Assembly (NCBI GenBank): GCA_030144725.1
Contig: JASKMD010000025.1
Coordinates: 3,329,716 to 3,393,715 of the forward strand
From: Haematococcus lacustris
Lineage: Eukaryota > Chlorophyta > Chlorophyceae > Chlamydomonadales > Haematococcaceae
Direction: 5' to 3'
DNA length: 64,000 nt
This document shows positions 21,722 to 42,785 of this stretch, piece after piece. The notes under the pieces are model-generated. The model had not been told where the DNA came from, searched no databases, and was given only the letters and a program-made list of their open reading frames with translations. How positions within the stretch are numbered: position 1 is the stretch's first letter; each line of letters begins with the position of its first letter. Made by a program: the position numbers and the translations under genes.

Positions 21722-22785
21722 CCGACTTCTAGATACCATAGCCCCTAGATGTAGAGGAGAGATGTGCTGACGCCCTCCGTGGGTTGGGCTGCCCAGCTGA
21801 CCTCGCGCCGGAGCTGCCGCTGCCAGTCGGGCCAGCATGCAGCCATATCCCAGTGTGGGGCAACCCGTTGCTGGCCATGGAGGACGCTCAGCAGCCCCCT
21901 GCCCCCTTCCCACAGCAGGCGGGGGCTCAAGCTCTGCAGTGGGTGGCAGAGTGGGCTACCACAGGCTTTCAAGAGCTGGCAGCCATCCCCTCCCTCACCA
22001 ACCTCAGCAGTCTCCTCCACCTCTGCCGGGTCACTCAGCCAGCGGGTCGGGGGGGCAGGGTGGGGTCCAGGGAGTGGCAGCGGGCGGTGTGGGGGGAGGA
22101 ACAGGTTGCTAGGAGCATAGCAGTGGCCGTTAGAGCCAATCCAGCCCGCTGCGCTACAGGCCTCTTCGCCATGTGGGCCCGCCTGCCCACCGGTTGGCAG
22201 CAAGAGGTGGCACGGCAAGCTCCCTTGCCAGCCCCGGCGGACCCCCAAGCTCTGCAAAGGGTGGCAGTAGCCATGGTGATGGACCGGCTAGGTTGGCTGC
22301 CTAAGGGACCCCCCACGGGCAGGGCGCCAGCCCCCTCCCCCATCCCCATCCTTGAGGGTGCCACGGTCAAGTGCCTCACCCGGGTCCTTATGGAGCCGGT
22401 CACCATGTTGCGGGCGGAAGCCAACGCTCGTATTGTCAAGGACGCCCTGGCTGGGATGTGGTCCCCTCCCCCTCCACTTACCTCCGCCCCCCATCTACCC
22501 CTCCCCTCCTCACCCCCCGCCACCCAAGCTCATGGGGAGGCTTGGCTTGCCTCACGGCTCGCCTCCCTGTGGAAGCTACCCTGGCTCAACTCTTCAAAGG
22601 AGGTCATTTGTACCCGTTCATTTGTACCCATGATGACGGCCAAGCCCTGCAGTCGCGCACACACACCTGTCCGAGCCTGCCGCCATTGGGGATATGCTGG
22701 CAAAGGCTCTGGCATGAGCGTGTGCAGCCCAAGACCTAGAGTTACGGCGAGCACGGTAAGCCAGCAACAACTGCAATAAGTACGT
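21722..22785 (+). mobile_element. LINE-derived 3' fragment, inverted (arm 3)
   Basis: Near-identical reverse complement of 17170-18229; one of the few differences is a Gly to Arg change near the end of the encoded piece. Together the two arms form a palindrome with a 3.5-kb centre that contains the (CCCCG)n array. Confidence 0.9.
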
Positions 22786-22810
22786 TGCCCTCAATCGGGA
22801 TCGAACCAAT

Positions 22811-22852
<42 letters not shown>

Positions 22853-22858
22853 AAGAGA
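22786..22858 (-). pseudogene. tRNA-Phe copy with broken acceptor stem
   Basis: Matches the two intact tRNA-Phe genes through the D, anticodon and T arms. The first seven bases read TCTCTTA instead of GCCCTTA because the duplication ends here in a GAGA run, so three acceptor pairs are lost. Confidence 0.85.
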
Positions 22859-22859
22859 G

Positions 22860-25800
22860 AGAGAGGGGCATTACAGCACCAGTGGCAGGGCCACCGTCAC
22901 ACTGTCTGGGGCAACACACGCTCACACAGAGCAAACAGCCCTCATGGGCACCAAGGGGGTACAGGGGGAGGTCTAGCGCTTGTCAGGCCTGCCACACTCT
23001 ACCCGGACTGCACTAGGCGACAGACAGCAAGGACAAGGCACAAAGCTCTAAAGGCGTCCTTAGCGTCCCCACCACCTGCCTACTAGGAGGCCCAGCTAGA
23101 CAAGGGAGACAAGACAAGGCAACTACCCCCAACGGCCAGGCTAGGCTAGATCAACCTCAGTCCAAATCAACAGGTAGCATGTCCTCTATGGCTCCAATGT
23201 CAGGCAGGTGGGTGCGTAGCTGCCTGGCTTGGCCGTCACCATGGGTGCAAATGAAAGGGTGATTGTGAGGAATGGAGTTCCCAGCAGTCCAGTTGTGGGG
23301 GATGGTGTGTAATGCAACAAAGTCCTGCACTTGAGACCAGAAGTCGCCTACAACATAGCGGCACACTCTGTCACGTAGGGACAAGGCAGGGGTGGCATCA
23401 GGTAGGGCGTCAGCCAGATGCCAAAGCTCATCCAAGGAGGCTTGTCTTAGGGCATGGGCTTCAGCATGGTCCCTAGCAGCTAGTTGCCGTGCCCACCAGA
23501 CCCGCCGACCGCGCCACATGGCTCCCAATGCAGCCAAGCAGACCACATCCCACACCCCCTGGTGGACATGGGTGGTGCAAGGTGACATGGCCAGCCAGAC
23601 ATGCGCAGTGTGGAGGTGAACAGCAGGGGGCAAGGCTCGGCGCAGTTCGCGCACTACGGCACAGGCTAGGGGGCAGTCCCAGAAAGTGTGGCGCCTCATG
23701 GCACTGCCTTGAGCATCAGCCCTGGCCTGCCCTTGGAGAGAGGGATCTCGCGTAGGCTCCCAGCCGCATGGGCAAGCCATGCCGATGTTGAGACCCCCCG
23801 CACAAGGGACCCCGTTGACTGCTAGTCGCCACATGACCTCCTTTGATGAGTTCAGCCAGGGTAGCTTCCATAGGGTGGGGACGCGTGAGGCAAGCCAGGC
23901 CTCCCCTTGAGCTTGAGTGGCGGGGGGTGAGGAGGGGAGTGGTAGATGGGGGGCAGAGGTGGGTGTAGGGGGAGGGGACCACATTCCGGCCAGAGCGTCC
24001 TTGACAAACCGAGCGTTGGCTTCCGCCCGCAGCATGGTGACCGGCTCCATGAGCACCCGGGTGAAGCACTTGACCGTGGCACCCTCAAGGATGGGGATAG
24101 GGGAGGGGGCTGGGGCCCTGCCCGTGGGGGGGGCCTTAGGCAGCCAACCTAGCCGGTCCATCACCATGGCTACTGCCACCCTCTGCAGAGCTTGGGGGTC
24201 CGCTGGGGCTGGCAAGGGAGCTTGCCGTGCCACCTCTTGCTGCCAACCGGTGGGCAGGCGGGCCCACATGGCGAAGAGGCCTGTAGCGCAGCGGGCTGGA
24301 TTGGCTCGAACGGCCACAGCTATGCTCCTAGCAACCTGTTCCTCCCCCCACACCGCCCGCTGCCACTCCCTGGACCCCACCCTGTCCCCCCGGCCCGCTG
24401 GCTGAGTGACCCGGCAGAGGTGGAGGAGGCTGCTGAGGTTGGTGAGGGAGGGGATGGCTGCCAGCTCTTGAAAGCCTGTGGTTGCCCACTCTGCCACCCA
24501 CTGCAAAGCTTGAGCCCCCGCCTGCTGTGGGAAGGGGGCAGGGGGCTGCTGGGCGTCCTCCATGGCCAGCAACGGGTTGCCCCACACTGGGATATGGCTG
24601 CATGCTGGCCCAACTGGCAGCGGCAGCTCCGGTGTGAGGTCTGTTGGGCAGCCCAACCCGCGGAGGGCTGCCACAATGCGCCGTAGGAGGCCAGGCAGGC
24701 CAGCCTCTGGGAGGTTGCCGCTCACGCCTGGCTTGGCCCGGGCTAGGGCTAGGAGGTGGAAGGCAGGGTGGAGGTGGGGGCTGGCGGTGAGGAGGATGAG
24801 GGGAGTGAGGGACATCCACGCCGCCCGATGAGGCGGGCGCTGCAAGCGCTGCAGCTGGTTGCGTAGGTGGCGTTGCCTGCCTGGAGTGGTTGCTTGCATG
24901 GCTGCTTGCAACTCCCGGCGCCGGCGGACCTGCATGGGCTGCAGGGGGAGGCCATCACAGGCCAGGAACCCCAGCAGCTTGCACGCCCACACCGCATGGC
25001 GGGCCAGCATGTGTTGCTTCCATGGCAGGAGGCCAAACCCCCCCTGGCTGGGCGCCCCGGACAGGAGCAGGCCTGGGACCCCGGGCATGGGGCTGCGGGT
25101 GCTGCTGTCTGGTGGGACCCCTCTATCTACCAGCTTCTGGGAGGCTGAGGTGATGCGCTGCAGGAGGGGAGGGGGGGGGAGGCCCATGAACTCCCCATGG
25201 AACAGGAAGCGACTAACGGCAAACGTGGAGGCCGCTAGGCCCCTTCCCATGGCTGACATGTGCAAGCGGGCTATCTTAGTGAAGGAGTGCTCTACCCCCT
25301 CAATCAGCCTTGTCCAAATGGAAGTGGTGTGTGGTACATCATCAATGTCATTGTGGATGTGCACCCCCAGGGCCTTGTGTATGGTGACCACAGGCATACC
25401 GCATACAACACTAGGTGCAGGATGCGTGGTGGGGTGGCCTACGTGTAAGAGGGTGCTCTTGTCAGTGTTCATGTCTTGACCTGAGGCCTGCTTAAAGACT
25501 GCCATGCACAAACACAAGGGCTGCACATCAGCCTCAGTTAAGGAGCGAATGAAAACTTCTGTGTCATCAGCAAACTGCATGCACACGCGGCGCTGGCCAG
25601 CCACTACAACGCCCAGGCTAGGTTGCGCATGCAGCCAACACGACAAGGCCCAAGCCACAAAGAGGTAGAGGGAAGGGGACAGAGGGCAGCCCTGACGCAC
25701 TCCAGCCTCCCATTGGGCCCACGGGGACTTGCACCCATTGACTACCACGCAAGCGCGACAATCTGACAGCAAAACCTTCACCCACGGCAGAAAGGCACCT

Positions 25801-27748
25801 GCTCCTACAGCCTCAATCACAGCATACAAGAAGGGGCGACTGATGGTGTCATACGCTTTGGCAAAGTCAATGAAGGCCACTGCTGCTGAACTAGGCAACC
25901 CTGGCATGCCCTGCTGTGCACGCAAAGCCGCTGGGAGCAACTGTAGGAAGTGGATGTTGTCCCCTATTAGCCTGTTAGGCAGGAAAGCTGACTGTTCTGG
26001 GCCTATGCTGTCACCAAGCACACCCACCAAGCGGGCATTCAACACCCGTGCCAGGACACGATAGTCAGTGTTCAACAAGGTGATGGGCCGGTAGTTGGCT
26101 GGTGAGGTGGCGTTGCCTGATTTGCTAATGGGGCACACCGCCCCCCACGTGAACATATGCGGCATGGTGTGCGTGTTGCCTATGGCTGTGAAAAGGAGGG
26201 CAAGCAGGGGCTGCAAGCAACCCCTCCCTACCCGCCACACATTGACTGGCAAACCATCAGGGCCTGGGGCAGAACCTGGTGCCATGTGCTTGCAAGCCAC
26301 CCTAACCTCCTCACAAGACACTTGAGGAGCACCAGCCTGACTAGCCACATCATGGTCCACTGGGTTGGCATGCGCCCGAACAGCAGCCAGCACGTGTTGC
26401 ACAGCCTCACTGTCACACACGGGGTCAGCAGAGATGTGTGCATAGTGGGCTACTAGGACTGAGGCAATGGAGGAGGGGGTGGTGGCTAACCCCCCCCCGT
26501 GTGTGCGGACAGCGGTCAGGGAAGAGTTAGCATGAGCAAGCACCCCCTTGAAATGGCCTGCTGCCCGCTCCCCCTCATGCAACCACTGCCATCTAGCTCT
26601 CAAGTCAGCAGGCGTGGAGTGGGCTGCAAGGGCTTTCACATACTGAGCTTTGGCTTCCACCACTCGCTGCAAACTGTGCGCCGTGCTACCTGCTGTGAGC
26701 TCTAAGGCCTGGATAGCAGCAACCAACTCTCTGTCAGCTACGTGTACCTCCTCAGCCCCTGGAGCTTCTCGCAGAGTCCTAGCCTTGGTGTTCAACACCC
26801 TGATCATACCGCCAAGGGCAACCTTGAAGCTAGGCCACCACTCAATGATGTCATTACCCCTAGGGGCAAGAGCAAGTTGGGAGGCTGCCCACCCTTGAAA
26901 CTGTTGAAGGAGCACGTCATGCTTGTCAAAATGGATGCGGTGGCGAGGAAAGGGGTTGCCCTTGTGAGTCTTGGCTACTCCTGGCCTGATATGCATGACT
27001 ACAGGTCTGTGGTCTGACACGGTGCGACAATCCACATGGCATTGCTCTACAAACTGTAGCAGGGCAGTAGGGGCGAAGATCCTGTCAAGCAACCGACATC
27101 TTGCATGATGAAAGCAAGAGAAAGTGTGGGAGGTTGGGTGCTTATGCGGTAGCAGTCTATCAGGCTGTGAGTGGTGAGCATGGTGTTCATGGCTTGTGGC
27201 ACCGAGCCCGTAAAGTCAGCAATGGTGGACTGGTGGTGGGCTGTAGTGCCTCCCCCCCCCAAGTGTTGATGCTCACGAGAGTTCCTATTCCACCCAGGAA
27301 GGCAATCCCTAGCACCGTGGAAGACCATGTTCATATCCCCCAACAACACTATGTGGCTACTGGGACGGGAGTGATGCTGAACCCATGGGCAAACGACCTC
27401 ATCAAGGTACCTAGCCTGGCCGGCACCCTCACAAGGCATATACAGGCACAAGAGCGTGAGGTCATGGCCGAAGCAGGTCAAGCGCACAGCAATCCTACGG
27501 CCATCACACTCAGGGTGGCCATTGTTAGGGTGCATGGTGATCTGGCCGGCATGCAGGAGGTCAGAGCGCACTAGGACTCCTACACCCTTGCTAGCCCCAG
27601 TAGGGTTGTTGGCCCAAAAGCACGTGTACCCCGGAATGCCTAGGTCGGAAGCCGCAGCCTGGATCCTAGCCTCCACTCCTGCTGGGCTGGTGTGGCTGTC
27701 TGCCCTACTTGCCCCGCTGAGCTTGGTCTCTTGAACGCACACCACCAC
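22860..27748 (-). mobile_element. Nearly complete non-LTR retrotransposon (LINE, endonuclease + reverse transcriptase)
   Basis: The longest LINE copy here. The N-terminal endonuclease part (27748 to about 27100) has the family motifs VCVQETKLSG, VVCPWVQHH..HIVLLGDMN and, after a frameshift near 27140, LDRIF and SDHRPV. A 1311-residue frame (27092-23157) follows. It has reverse transcriptase motifs YRPITLLNTDYRVLARVL, FIDFAKAYDTISR, GVRQGCPLSPSLY and QFADDTEVFI, and a C-terminal C-x-C..H-x4-C cluster (CPCGW..RRHTFWDC). The order suggests the L1-like group. The 5' end is cut within the endonuclease at 27748, where it abuts another fragment in opposite orientation. 22860-23156 is its 3' untranslated region. 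The truncation and frameshift make this copy inactive, but the RT frame is intact. Confidence 0.93.
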
Positions 27749-28317
27749 AAGCTCCCTTGCCAGCCCCGGCGGACCCCCAAGCTCTGCAAAGGGTGGCAGT
27801 AGCCATGGTGATGGACCGGCTAGGTTGGCTGCCTAAGGGACCCCCCACGGGCAGGGCGCCAGCCCCCTCCCCCATCCCCATCCTTGAGGGTGCCACGGTC
27901 AAGTGCCTCACCCGGGTCCTTATGGAGCCGGTCACCATGTTGCGGGCGGAAGCCAACGCTCGTATTGTCAAGGACGCCCTGGCTGGGATGTGGTCCCCTC
28001 CCCCTCCACTTACCTCCGCCCCCCATCTACCCCTCCCCTCCTCACCCCCCGCCACCCAAGCTCATGGGGAGGCTTGGCTTGCCTCACGGCTCGCCTCCCT
28101 GTGGAAGCTACCCTGGCTCAACTCTTCAAAGGAGGTCATTTGTACCCGTTCATTTGTACCCATGATGACGGCCAAGCCCTGCAGTCGCGCACACACACCT
28201 GTCCGAGCCTGCCGCCATTGGGGATATGCTGGCAAAGGCTCTGGCATGAGCGTGTGCAGCCCAAGACCTGGAGTTACGGCGAGCACGGTAAGCCAGCAAC
28301 AACTGCAATAAGTACGT
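27749..28317 (+). mobile_element. LINE-derived 3' fragment, inverted (arm 2)
   Basis: Third copy of the fragment seen at 17170-18229 and 21722-22785, shorter at its 5' side, adjacent to an intact tRNA-Phe. Confidence 0.88.
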
Positions 28318-28342
28318 TGCCCTCAATCGGGATCGAACCAAT

Positions 28343-28384
<42 letters not shown>

Positions 28385-28390
28385 AAGGGC
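28318..28390 (-). tRNA. trnF-GAA: tRNA-Phe (GAA), inverted copy
   Basis: Identical in sequence to the gene at 17097-17169. All four stems pair. It shares about 200 bp of upstream flank with the other copy, so both probably keep the same promoter context. Confidence 0.95.
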
Positions 28391-28808
28391 GCGCCGCAGG
28401 ATAACTGTAATGGTTGCAAGAAGTCAGCAAATGGTACACATACCACAGGTCGATGCAATAACAGCGATACTGTCGTGGCAACCTATCGTGGTTGGGACAG
28501 TCACTAAACCGGAAGCAACAGGCCTATGAAATGTATGACCAGCTAGGCAGCGTAGTGACGCAGTCGCGTATACTTCACTCGCACAGCCATGCACTCTGCT
28601 ATACACGGAACATGTACTGCCGCTCAAGAATGCATGTGCAGCTTAGACACGCCGCGCTAGCCGTTTCCTTCCTCCTTGCGATGCATGCCGCGAATGCTAG
28701 CAGTGCATTGCCACCAGACGCCCGAAGGCACCAAATGCTGCACCGGCTGGGCCACTGCACTCACAGCCGCCGCCTTGCAGCGAGGGGCGACACGCGACCG
28801 GCCGCCAG

Positions 28809-31038
28809 TCAGGCGTTCCCAACATGGGGTTGGTAATCTTCATGCAACTGCAGCCCATCTACTCCATCATTTGATGTAACGTTTGCTGCGTCTGCTGCAA
28901 TGCGATATTGCGCGTTTAATGTTCGACTGGAATTGCCATCGGAGTCTTTCGATGCGGGCAGCCACATGTGACCCCGGATGTGTCCCAATCGCAGACCGTG
29001 GTTAGCTACACTGGTAAGCTACGTCCTTGGCTATCCGTTAGCGATGCACGACATGTTGGTGGCGCACACCACCGAAGTCCGGCAAACATGGCTGCGCGAG
29101 CTTCTTGATGGTGCAGGCCGCTTGGCGAGGATGTGAAGAATCTTGAATTCGTGTGCGACATCGCTGTATCGCTGTAATGGTGGGCGGCACAGTAGGGACT
29201 AGACACCCCCTCCAGCTATGACCCGCTATATGTTTTCAACCATTGAACAACAGCCTGGCCTCACACGAATCTTTTGTAGCATACTCATCAACGCGTCCAT
29301 GGCACCATGCAACTCAATCATTGGGTTTGTATGTGACAAGATGGACCGCTTACAAGGTACACATGCTGATGGCTACAGGTGCATGAGGAGCCGACTGAGC
29401 TTGGCTGACCACTCCGCCACATGGCCACCACCAACACACCTTAACCCACCATCTCCCAACCTCGTCTACCCCGCCCAGCTCCCAGTAGCCCCTCATCCCA
29501 GCCTGCCATCAGCCTCCTCCCCCCTAACCCTCCTTCTCCTCGCCTCCTACCTCTCCCCAACCTCTCCCCAATCCTTCACCCATCTCCGTATCCATCACCC
29601 CCCATCACCCTGACCACCGAGCCAAGCCCGTAGCCCCGCTCAGCATCTCACCCACCCACCTCTCAATCCCTAATCATGAAGAGCACCAAGAAGAGATTAA
29701 GCAAGGCCAAGAGTGCTCAGCTCTATGCACTCAACAAGTCGCCAAGGGCTGGCTATCTGCATTGCCCTAACAACATCAAGGCTGCAACTTGTACGGCACA
29801 AGCGACAAACCGTGATCTGCAGGCTGAGGTGCAGCGGCTGCGGGATGTGGAGCAGTCCCTCATGGGCACCGTGGATGGGTTGCAGGGCGACCTAGACGAC
29901 CTGCAGGCAGCACACCAACGCCTGCAAGATGAGCATATGGCTTTGCAGCAGGTGGCATCCAGAACAGCAGCTACCAATCACTCCCTACGGGCTGCTCGAC
30001 GCCAAGTCAACAAGTGCCGGGAATTCTTCGTTTCTGAGCAGTGCGTCCTCCCCAACCCACACCGGCCAGGCAACATATCCACAGTTGGGCGTGAATTCCA
30101 GATCGTGTCCACCTACATGCGGCGCAAGACCCTTGGTAAGATGCAAAGGGGAAGGCAGGGTGGCGTGGGTGGGAAGGGGCTGGGAGAGAGTGGAAGGGGG
30201 TGGAAGGGGGTGGAAGGGAGTGGGAGGGGGTGGGAGGGGGGGGCTGGAGGGGGGCTGAGGGGGGCCTGAGGCTGGGGATAACCGCATGTCTTTGCTCTGC
30301 TACCTGCTTTCAGACCAACTATTGCTCGCAAAGGCAATACACCTGCAATTTGATGGGTGCACATGCGATCGCCATGGCAAGGTGCCATCTCCAATGCCCC
30401 AGTGGAGTCCTTGTTGCAGCTGCTGAAGCATCCGTGGGAAGCTCGCCGCAGCTGCGCCCCCTCAGCAGCAGCTGACACCTGCAGGCACCATCCCTGAGCT
30501 GGCTGTGCCTGCTGGTGCACCCCCTCAGCAGCAGCAACAGCTGGCAGCGGCAAGCACGTCACGTAAGCGTGAGGCACCTGCAGCTAACAAGTCGAGGGCA
30601 GCAAAGCAAGGTGAGACAACACCACGTACTGCACCTAGCACCTTGTTAAGCGTAGTAGAGCAGCCGGTAATGCACTTGCGCCAGCAGCAGCTCCAAATGC
30701 TAGTAGTGGTGTCCAGTCGTCACGACTGCCGTCGTCGCCAAAAGCAAATCATGTTCCGACTGCTGCTGCGCGTTGCAGGTGCCAGCAACAACGGTGTGGC
30801 GAAGCGTGCTAGAGCGGCGCGCCTCGCATGGGGCGAAATCGCATGAATTCAAATGTCGATCTTTGGGCAGGCACTGAGCACCGCTGAGAGCGAGATAGTT
30901 TTTGCTGCGTCGGCCATCTCGTAGCTTTGAGTCTCCTCTGTTTAAAGCACTGTTTACATGTATTTTTGACTGGTTGGCTGCGGAGATACGGGCTTCCTAT
31001 CACAGGGGGGTGGTTTTCAGGTAGTTGGGAACGCCTGA
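28809..31038. mobile_element. 2.2-kb TIR DNA transposon with 7-bp target-site duplication
   Basis: The ends are TCAGGCGTTCCCAAC and its exact reverse complement, flanked by CCGCCAG at 28802-28808 and 31039-31045. The duplicated locus (near 15885-15900) has CCGCCAG once, so the insertion borders are certain. Related ends reading TCAGGTGTTCCCAACATGGG and TCAACATGGGGTTGG occur at 40.96 and 40.67 kb. I see no transposase; the interior has a coiled-coil coding segment. The superfamily cannot be named from TIR and duplication length alone. Confidence 0.88.
29676..30840 (+). CDS. Coiled-coil protein inside the TIR element
   Basis: From ATG 29676 the frame reads KSTKKRLSKAKSAQL, then a coiled coil (LQAEVQRLRDVEQSLMGTVD, then LQDEHMALQQVA) and a conserved-looking segment (GREFQIVSTYMRRKTLG) that ends at a likely donor near 30135. 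A G-rich intron follows. A second open segment at about 30314-30840, partly in another frame, holds LAKAIHLQFDG and a basic Gln-rich tail ending LAWGEIA. I do not recognise the protein. It may be a host gene fragment carried by the element or a transposon accessory protein. Exon 2 borders are uncertain. Confidence 0.4.
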
Positions 31039-31711
31039 CCGCCAGACGCCGTGTGCGGCAAGTCAGCAGGGATGACCGCGGGCAAGGCCGCCCGTACCAC
31101 CGTCACGCTGGTCCGGCCAGAGCTGCCCTTCTTGCGGCGGCGCTCGCAAGGAGGCTCCGACGAGGGCTCCGCTGCCCCTGAATACTCCGCCCTGTCCATG
31201 TGTGCCCCTGCACGACGGCTGCTGTCGTCCGCCAGGCTCATCGCCGCCATGGCCACCAAGCTCAACTGCTGAGCCGCGGCGTTGCATCTGGCCGCTGAGC
31301 CGCACTCGCGCTGCTGGTCCGAAAGGTCGTCTGACTTGCGCCACCTTGCGTCGCGCTGCCCACTGTGACGTGACCTCTGCTTCCCGTCCGTGTCACACAC
31401 ATCCCTGGGCAGCTCATCATCAATCTGCTGTCCAGTACACAGCCCCTTAGCGCCACCCCAACCAGTAGGCCGCCCTCCCTCCACTCCACTGTGCCGTTCC
31501 CCCTCCTCCCCACCGCAATTATCCATGCTTCATGCCCACTGCCGCTTGCCTGACAGGTGGCAATGTTACATAAAGATGTTCAGCGGACAGATGACGAAAA
31601 CATCTCTTATTGTTTCTTGCTCGCCATGACTCACAACGTTGCACTGTTTTGCTGCGTGCACTTCCTGCCGCCTGCCCATCCTTTGCCCCACTGTCAGCGT
31701 TGTCACGATCA

Positions 31712-40366
<8,655 letters not shown>

Positions 40367-40589
40367 GGTGCATGCGGCGTGTAGAAGAGGGAATAAGTAT
40401 TGCCCGCCGGGCTTTCTGGACGCTGGGCATGGTGCAAAGCATATCGGAAGATTGGCATTGTTGTATGAATGCTGGGCCACCTGGGAGCGGGGTTGGCTAT
40501 CTTTCTGGCCACTTACCACCATGTTGGATAAGCTGAATCGCACACTACACAATCCCTAAGTGAGAAACTTAATTCGGACAACCACTCGC

Positions 40590-40660
40590 ATGATAATTAT
40601 GGTGGCTTACACCGCTAGGCTGCTTGTCCACCCTGCCCCTTCACACACGCAAAGCAGTGA
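40590..40660 (-). mobile_element. LINE 3'-end remnant
   Basis: The sequence GGTGGCTTACACCGCTAGGCT matches the 3' end of the LINE insertion at 16113-16170. No coding part remains. Confidence 0.5.
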
Positions 40661-40669
40661 ACAACATGG

Positions 40670-41300
40670 GGTCTCAACATGGGGTTGGTAATCTTCATGC
40701 AAGTACTCTCTCAATACTGCACCGTTTCCAATAGCGTTTATCGCATTGGTAGCTGCGGATTACTGCGCGTCTCCTGGCAAGCGGCGCGTTACCTCTTGCG
40801 AGTGAGGCCATGCCGGCGCAAGCGATCGTGGACACATCTCAGCTGCTCACCATCAATTGCATTAGTGGTATGTTGCGGCATCACTGATGGAACTGCTTGT
40901 CCGCTCTGCCCCTTACTGCATCTGTTGCCGTAACAGTGGTGACGTAACATGGTGCAAGTCAGGTGTTCCCAACATGGGGTTGGTAATCTTCATGCAAGTA
41001 CTCTTTCCATACTGAACCGTTTTCGATAGCGTTTATCACATTGGCAATGGCGGTTTAGTCCGCGTAATCTGACCATCAGCGCTAGCCATTGGAGTCTTTG
41101 CCCGCGAACAAATCACAGCGGCGAGACGGGTCTCCTTGGCACGGTGAGCCGCATCGCTGTGGCCCCATCTACGTAGCGTAGTGAGCTGGTTGTGCACAAA
41201 TGGAATGTCCGGCTGACACCCAACGCGATGTCTGCCGGGTGTGCAGGGCACCTTGACGGGGTGACTCAAACATCTGGGCGTATTCGCTTTCGCCGAACAC
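40670..41300. mobile_element. Two remnants of the TIR transposon family
   Basis: CAACATGGGGTTGGTAATCT at about 40676 and TCAGGTGTTCCCAACATGGG at 40961 match the left end of the element at 28809. The sequence inside (GGAGTCTTTGCCCGCG, GCGATGTCTGCCGG) is only loosely similar, so these are old or partial copies. Confidence 0.55.
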
Positions 41301-42785
41301 ACCATTTGGGTCGGCGCACACTAAGGTATCACCGGCTTACACCCCCCCCTCCTCCACTGTGTCCTCCACTGTGTTGCACCCGCTGCACCCATAGAAAAAG
41401 CGATACGTAATGTTTGTTCTTGACTCATTGGCGGATCTCTTGAAACAAACCGCACATCAAGCAACCCAGGCCTCTATCAGTTTGACATCTTCAAAGTGAC
41501 ATCATGTTCTCCAAGCAAAATCAGGGCCACGGGGCTGTGGGGTGGCAGTTGAGCTATGAAACTTTGCACGCAGGTGGATGGCATGTAGGGGAGTGTAACT
41601 CTGAGAGGAGCCGAGTCAAAACTCGGTCATGGTGTGGAGCTGTGTGACTGACTGCATGGCTCTGGCCTTGAGATCGGCTAAGGGAGTTGGGGGTCACCGA
41701 CCAAAGTGAGCGTTTGGCGGGGCTGGCGGTGAGGCACCTCCACGCGGTGGCCCTGGTAACAATCCGCGTTGACTTCGGTCGCACGGATTGGCTAAGCTAC
41801 CTCACCACCGCACCCAGCGGTATATAAATTGGGATGCAACGGGAAAGCCTTCCCAGGCTTGAACGGGCACCGCTTAGTCCAGCGGAATACAAATGAGGTC
41901 CGGGTGCCGCACACGACCGCTGCGGGTCACCGAGCTGTTGTGGAGTTGCTGGCGTCGTCAAGGAGGGAGCAGAGCTACCTCAACGCGGGACGTTGGCTGA
42001 CAGCTGAAGTTTGGACTTTTGGAGCCTGAACTTCAGCTTTTAGTGCGACATCCGGCGGACAAGGCTGGAATTGCTCTCGTCAACGAGGAGAAGAGATAAG
42101 GCCAGCTGCCGAGTGCACTAGTCTTTGCTCCTCTCATGCCTCTTTGTTTGCCTTGGGTGCTAGCTGTGGTCTGTGGCTACAGCTAGGGCAGCTTGGTGGG
42201 GACATGTCCAGCCTGTGTCCAACGTTTGGAGGTGGGAGCAGGCCGCGCCACAGGCGGAAGCTCCTCCCTTAATGCACGCCGGTTTGTACCGGAGTAGTTT
42301 TCTTTCTTTCTTCTTCTTTCTGAGCGTTTGGCTTAGCTGAGTATGAGCCTTTGTAACACTGTCCTAGAGGAGCTTAACCTAGTAAGTAGCATGCTGTAAA
42401 TCAAAATGGTCGAGCTGTGGCATTGCCCTCCAGGTATGGGGGTTAGGGTTAGGGTTAGGGTTGCCGCTAGACGTGCAGTAGCGATGTCAATGGGTGGTAG
42501 CAGGTTAAATTGTCCGATGGACATGTCATCGCCGCAGTCTTCCTCCTCAATCTCGCAGTCTTCCTCTTCGACCTCGCAGTCCGATGTTATGACGCTGTTT
42601 GGCATAGCGGTAGTTTGTGTGCGTGGATGCTGGACTGTTTTAGGGGATGTGACCCCAGTGACATTCAACCGCGACTTGCACCGCTTGCAGGAGCTGGTCC
42701 GGAGAGGTTGCGCTGCTCGCCACAACTATGGGCAGGGTGTGTGCGTGGCTGTAGGATGCCGGAGACAGCGTGGCCTCCGCGTAGT
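41301..42785. other. No gene recognised; possible promoter at 41821
   Basis: Contains a good TATA box (TATATAAA, 41821-41828) with no recognisable coding sequence downstream, and a short TTAGGG run (42441-42462). A retroelement regulatory region is possible but no matching terminal repeat was found. Confidence 0.35.

Larger units (their letters stand above)
28391..31480. repeat. Inverted duplication, arm 2 (interrupted)
   Basis: 28391-28807 and 31039-31480 together match 15430-17096 (minus its LINE insertion) as a reverse complement. The 31039-31480 part carries the duplicated p31comet-like tail on the minus strand. Confidence 0.85.
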
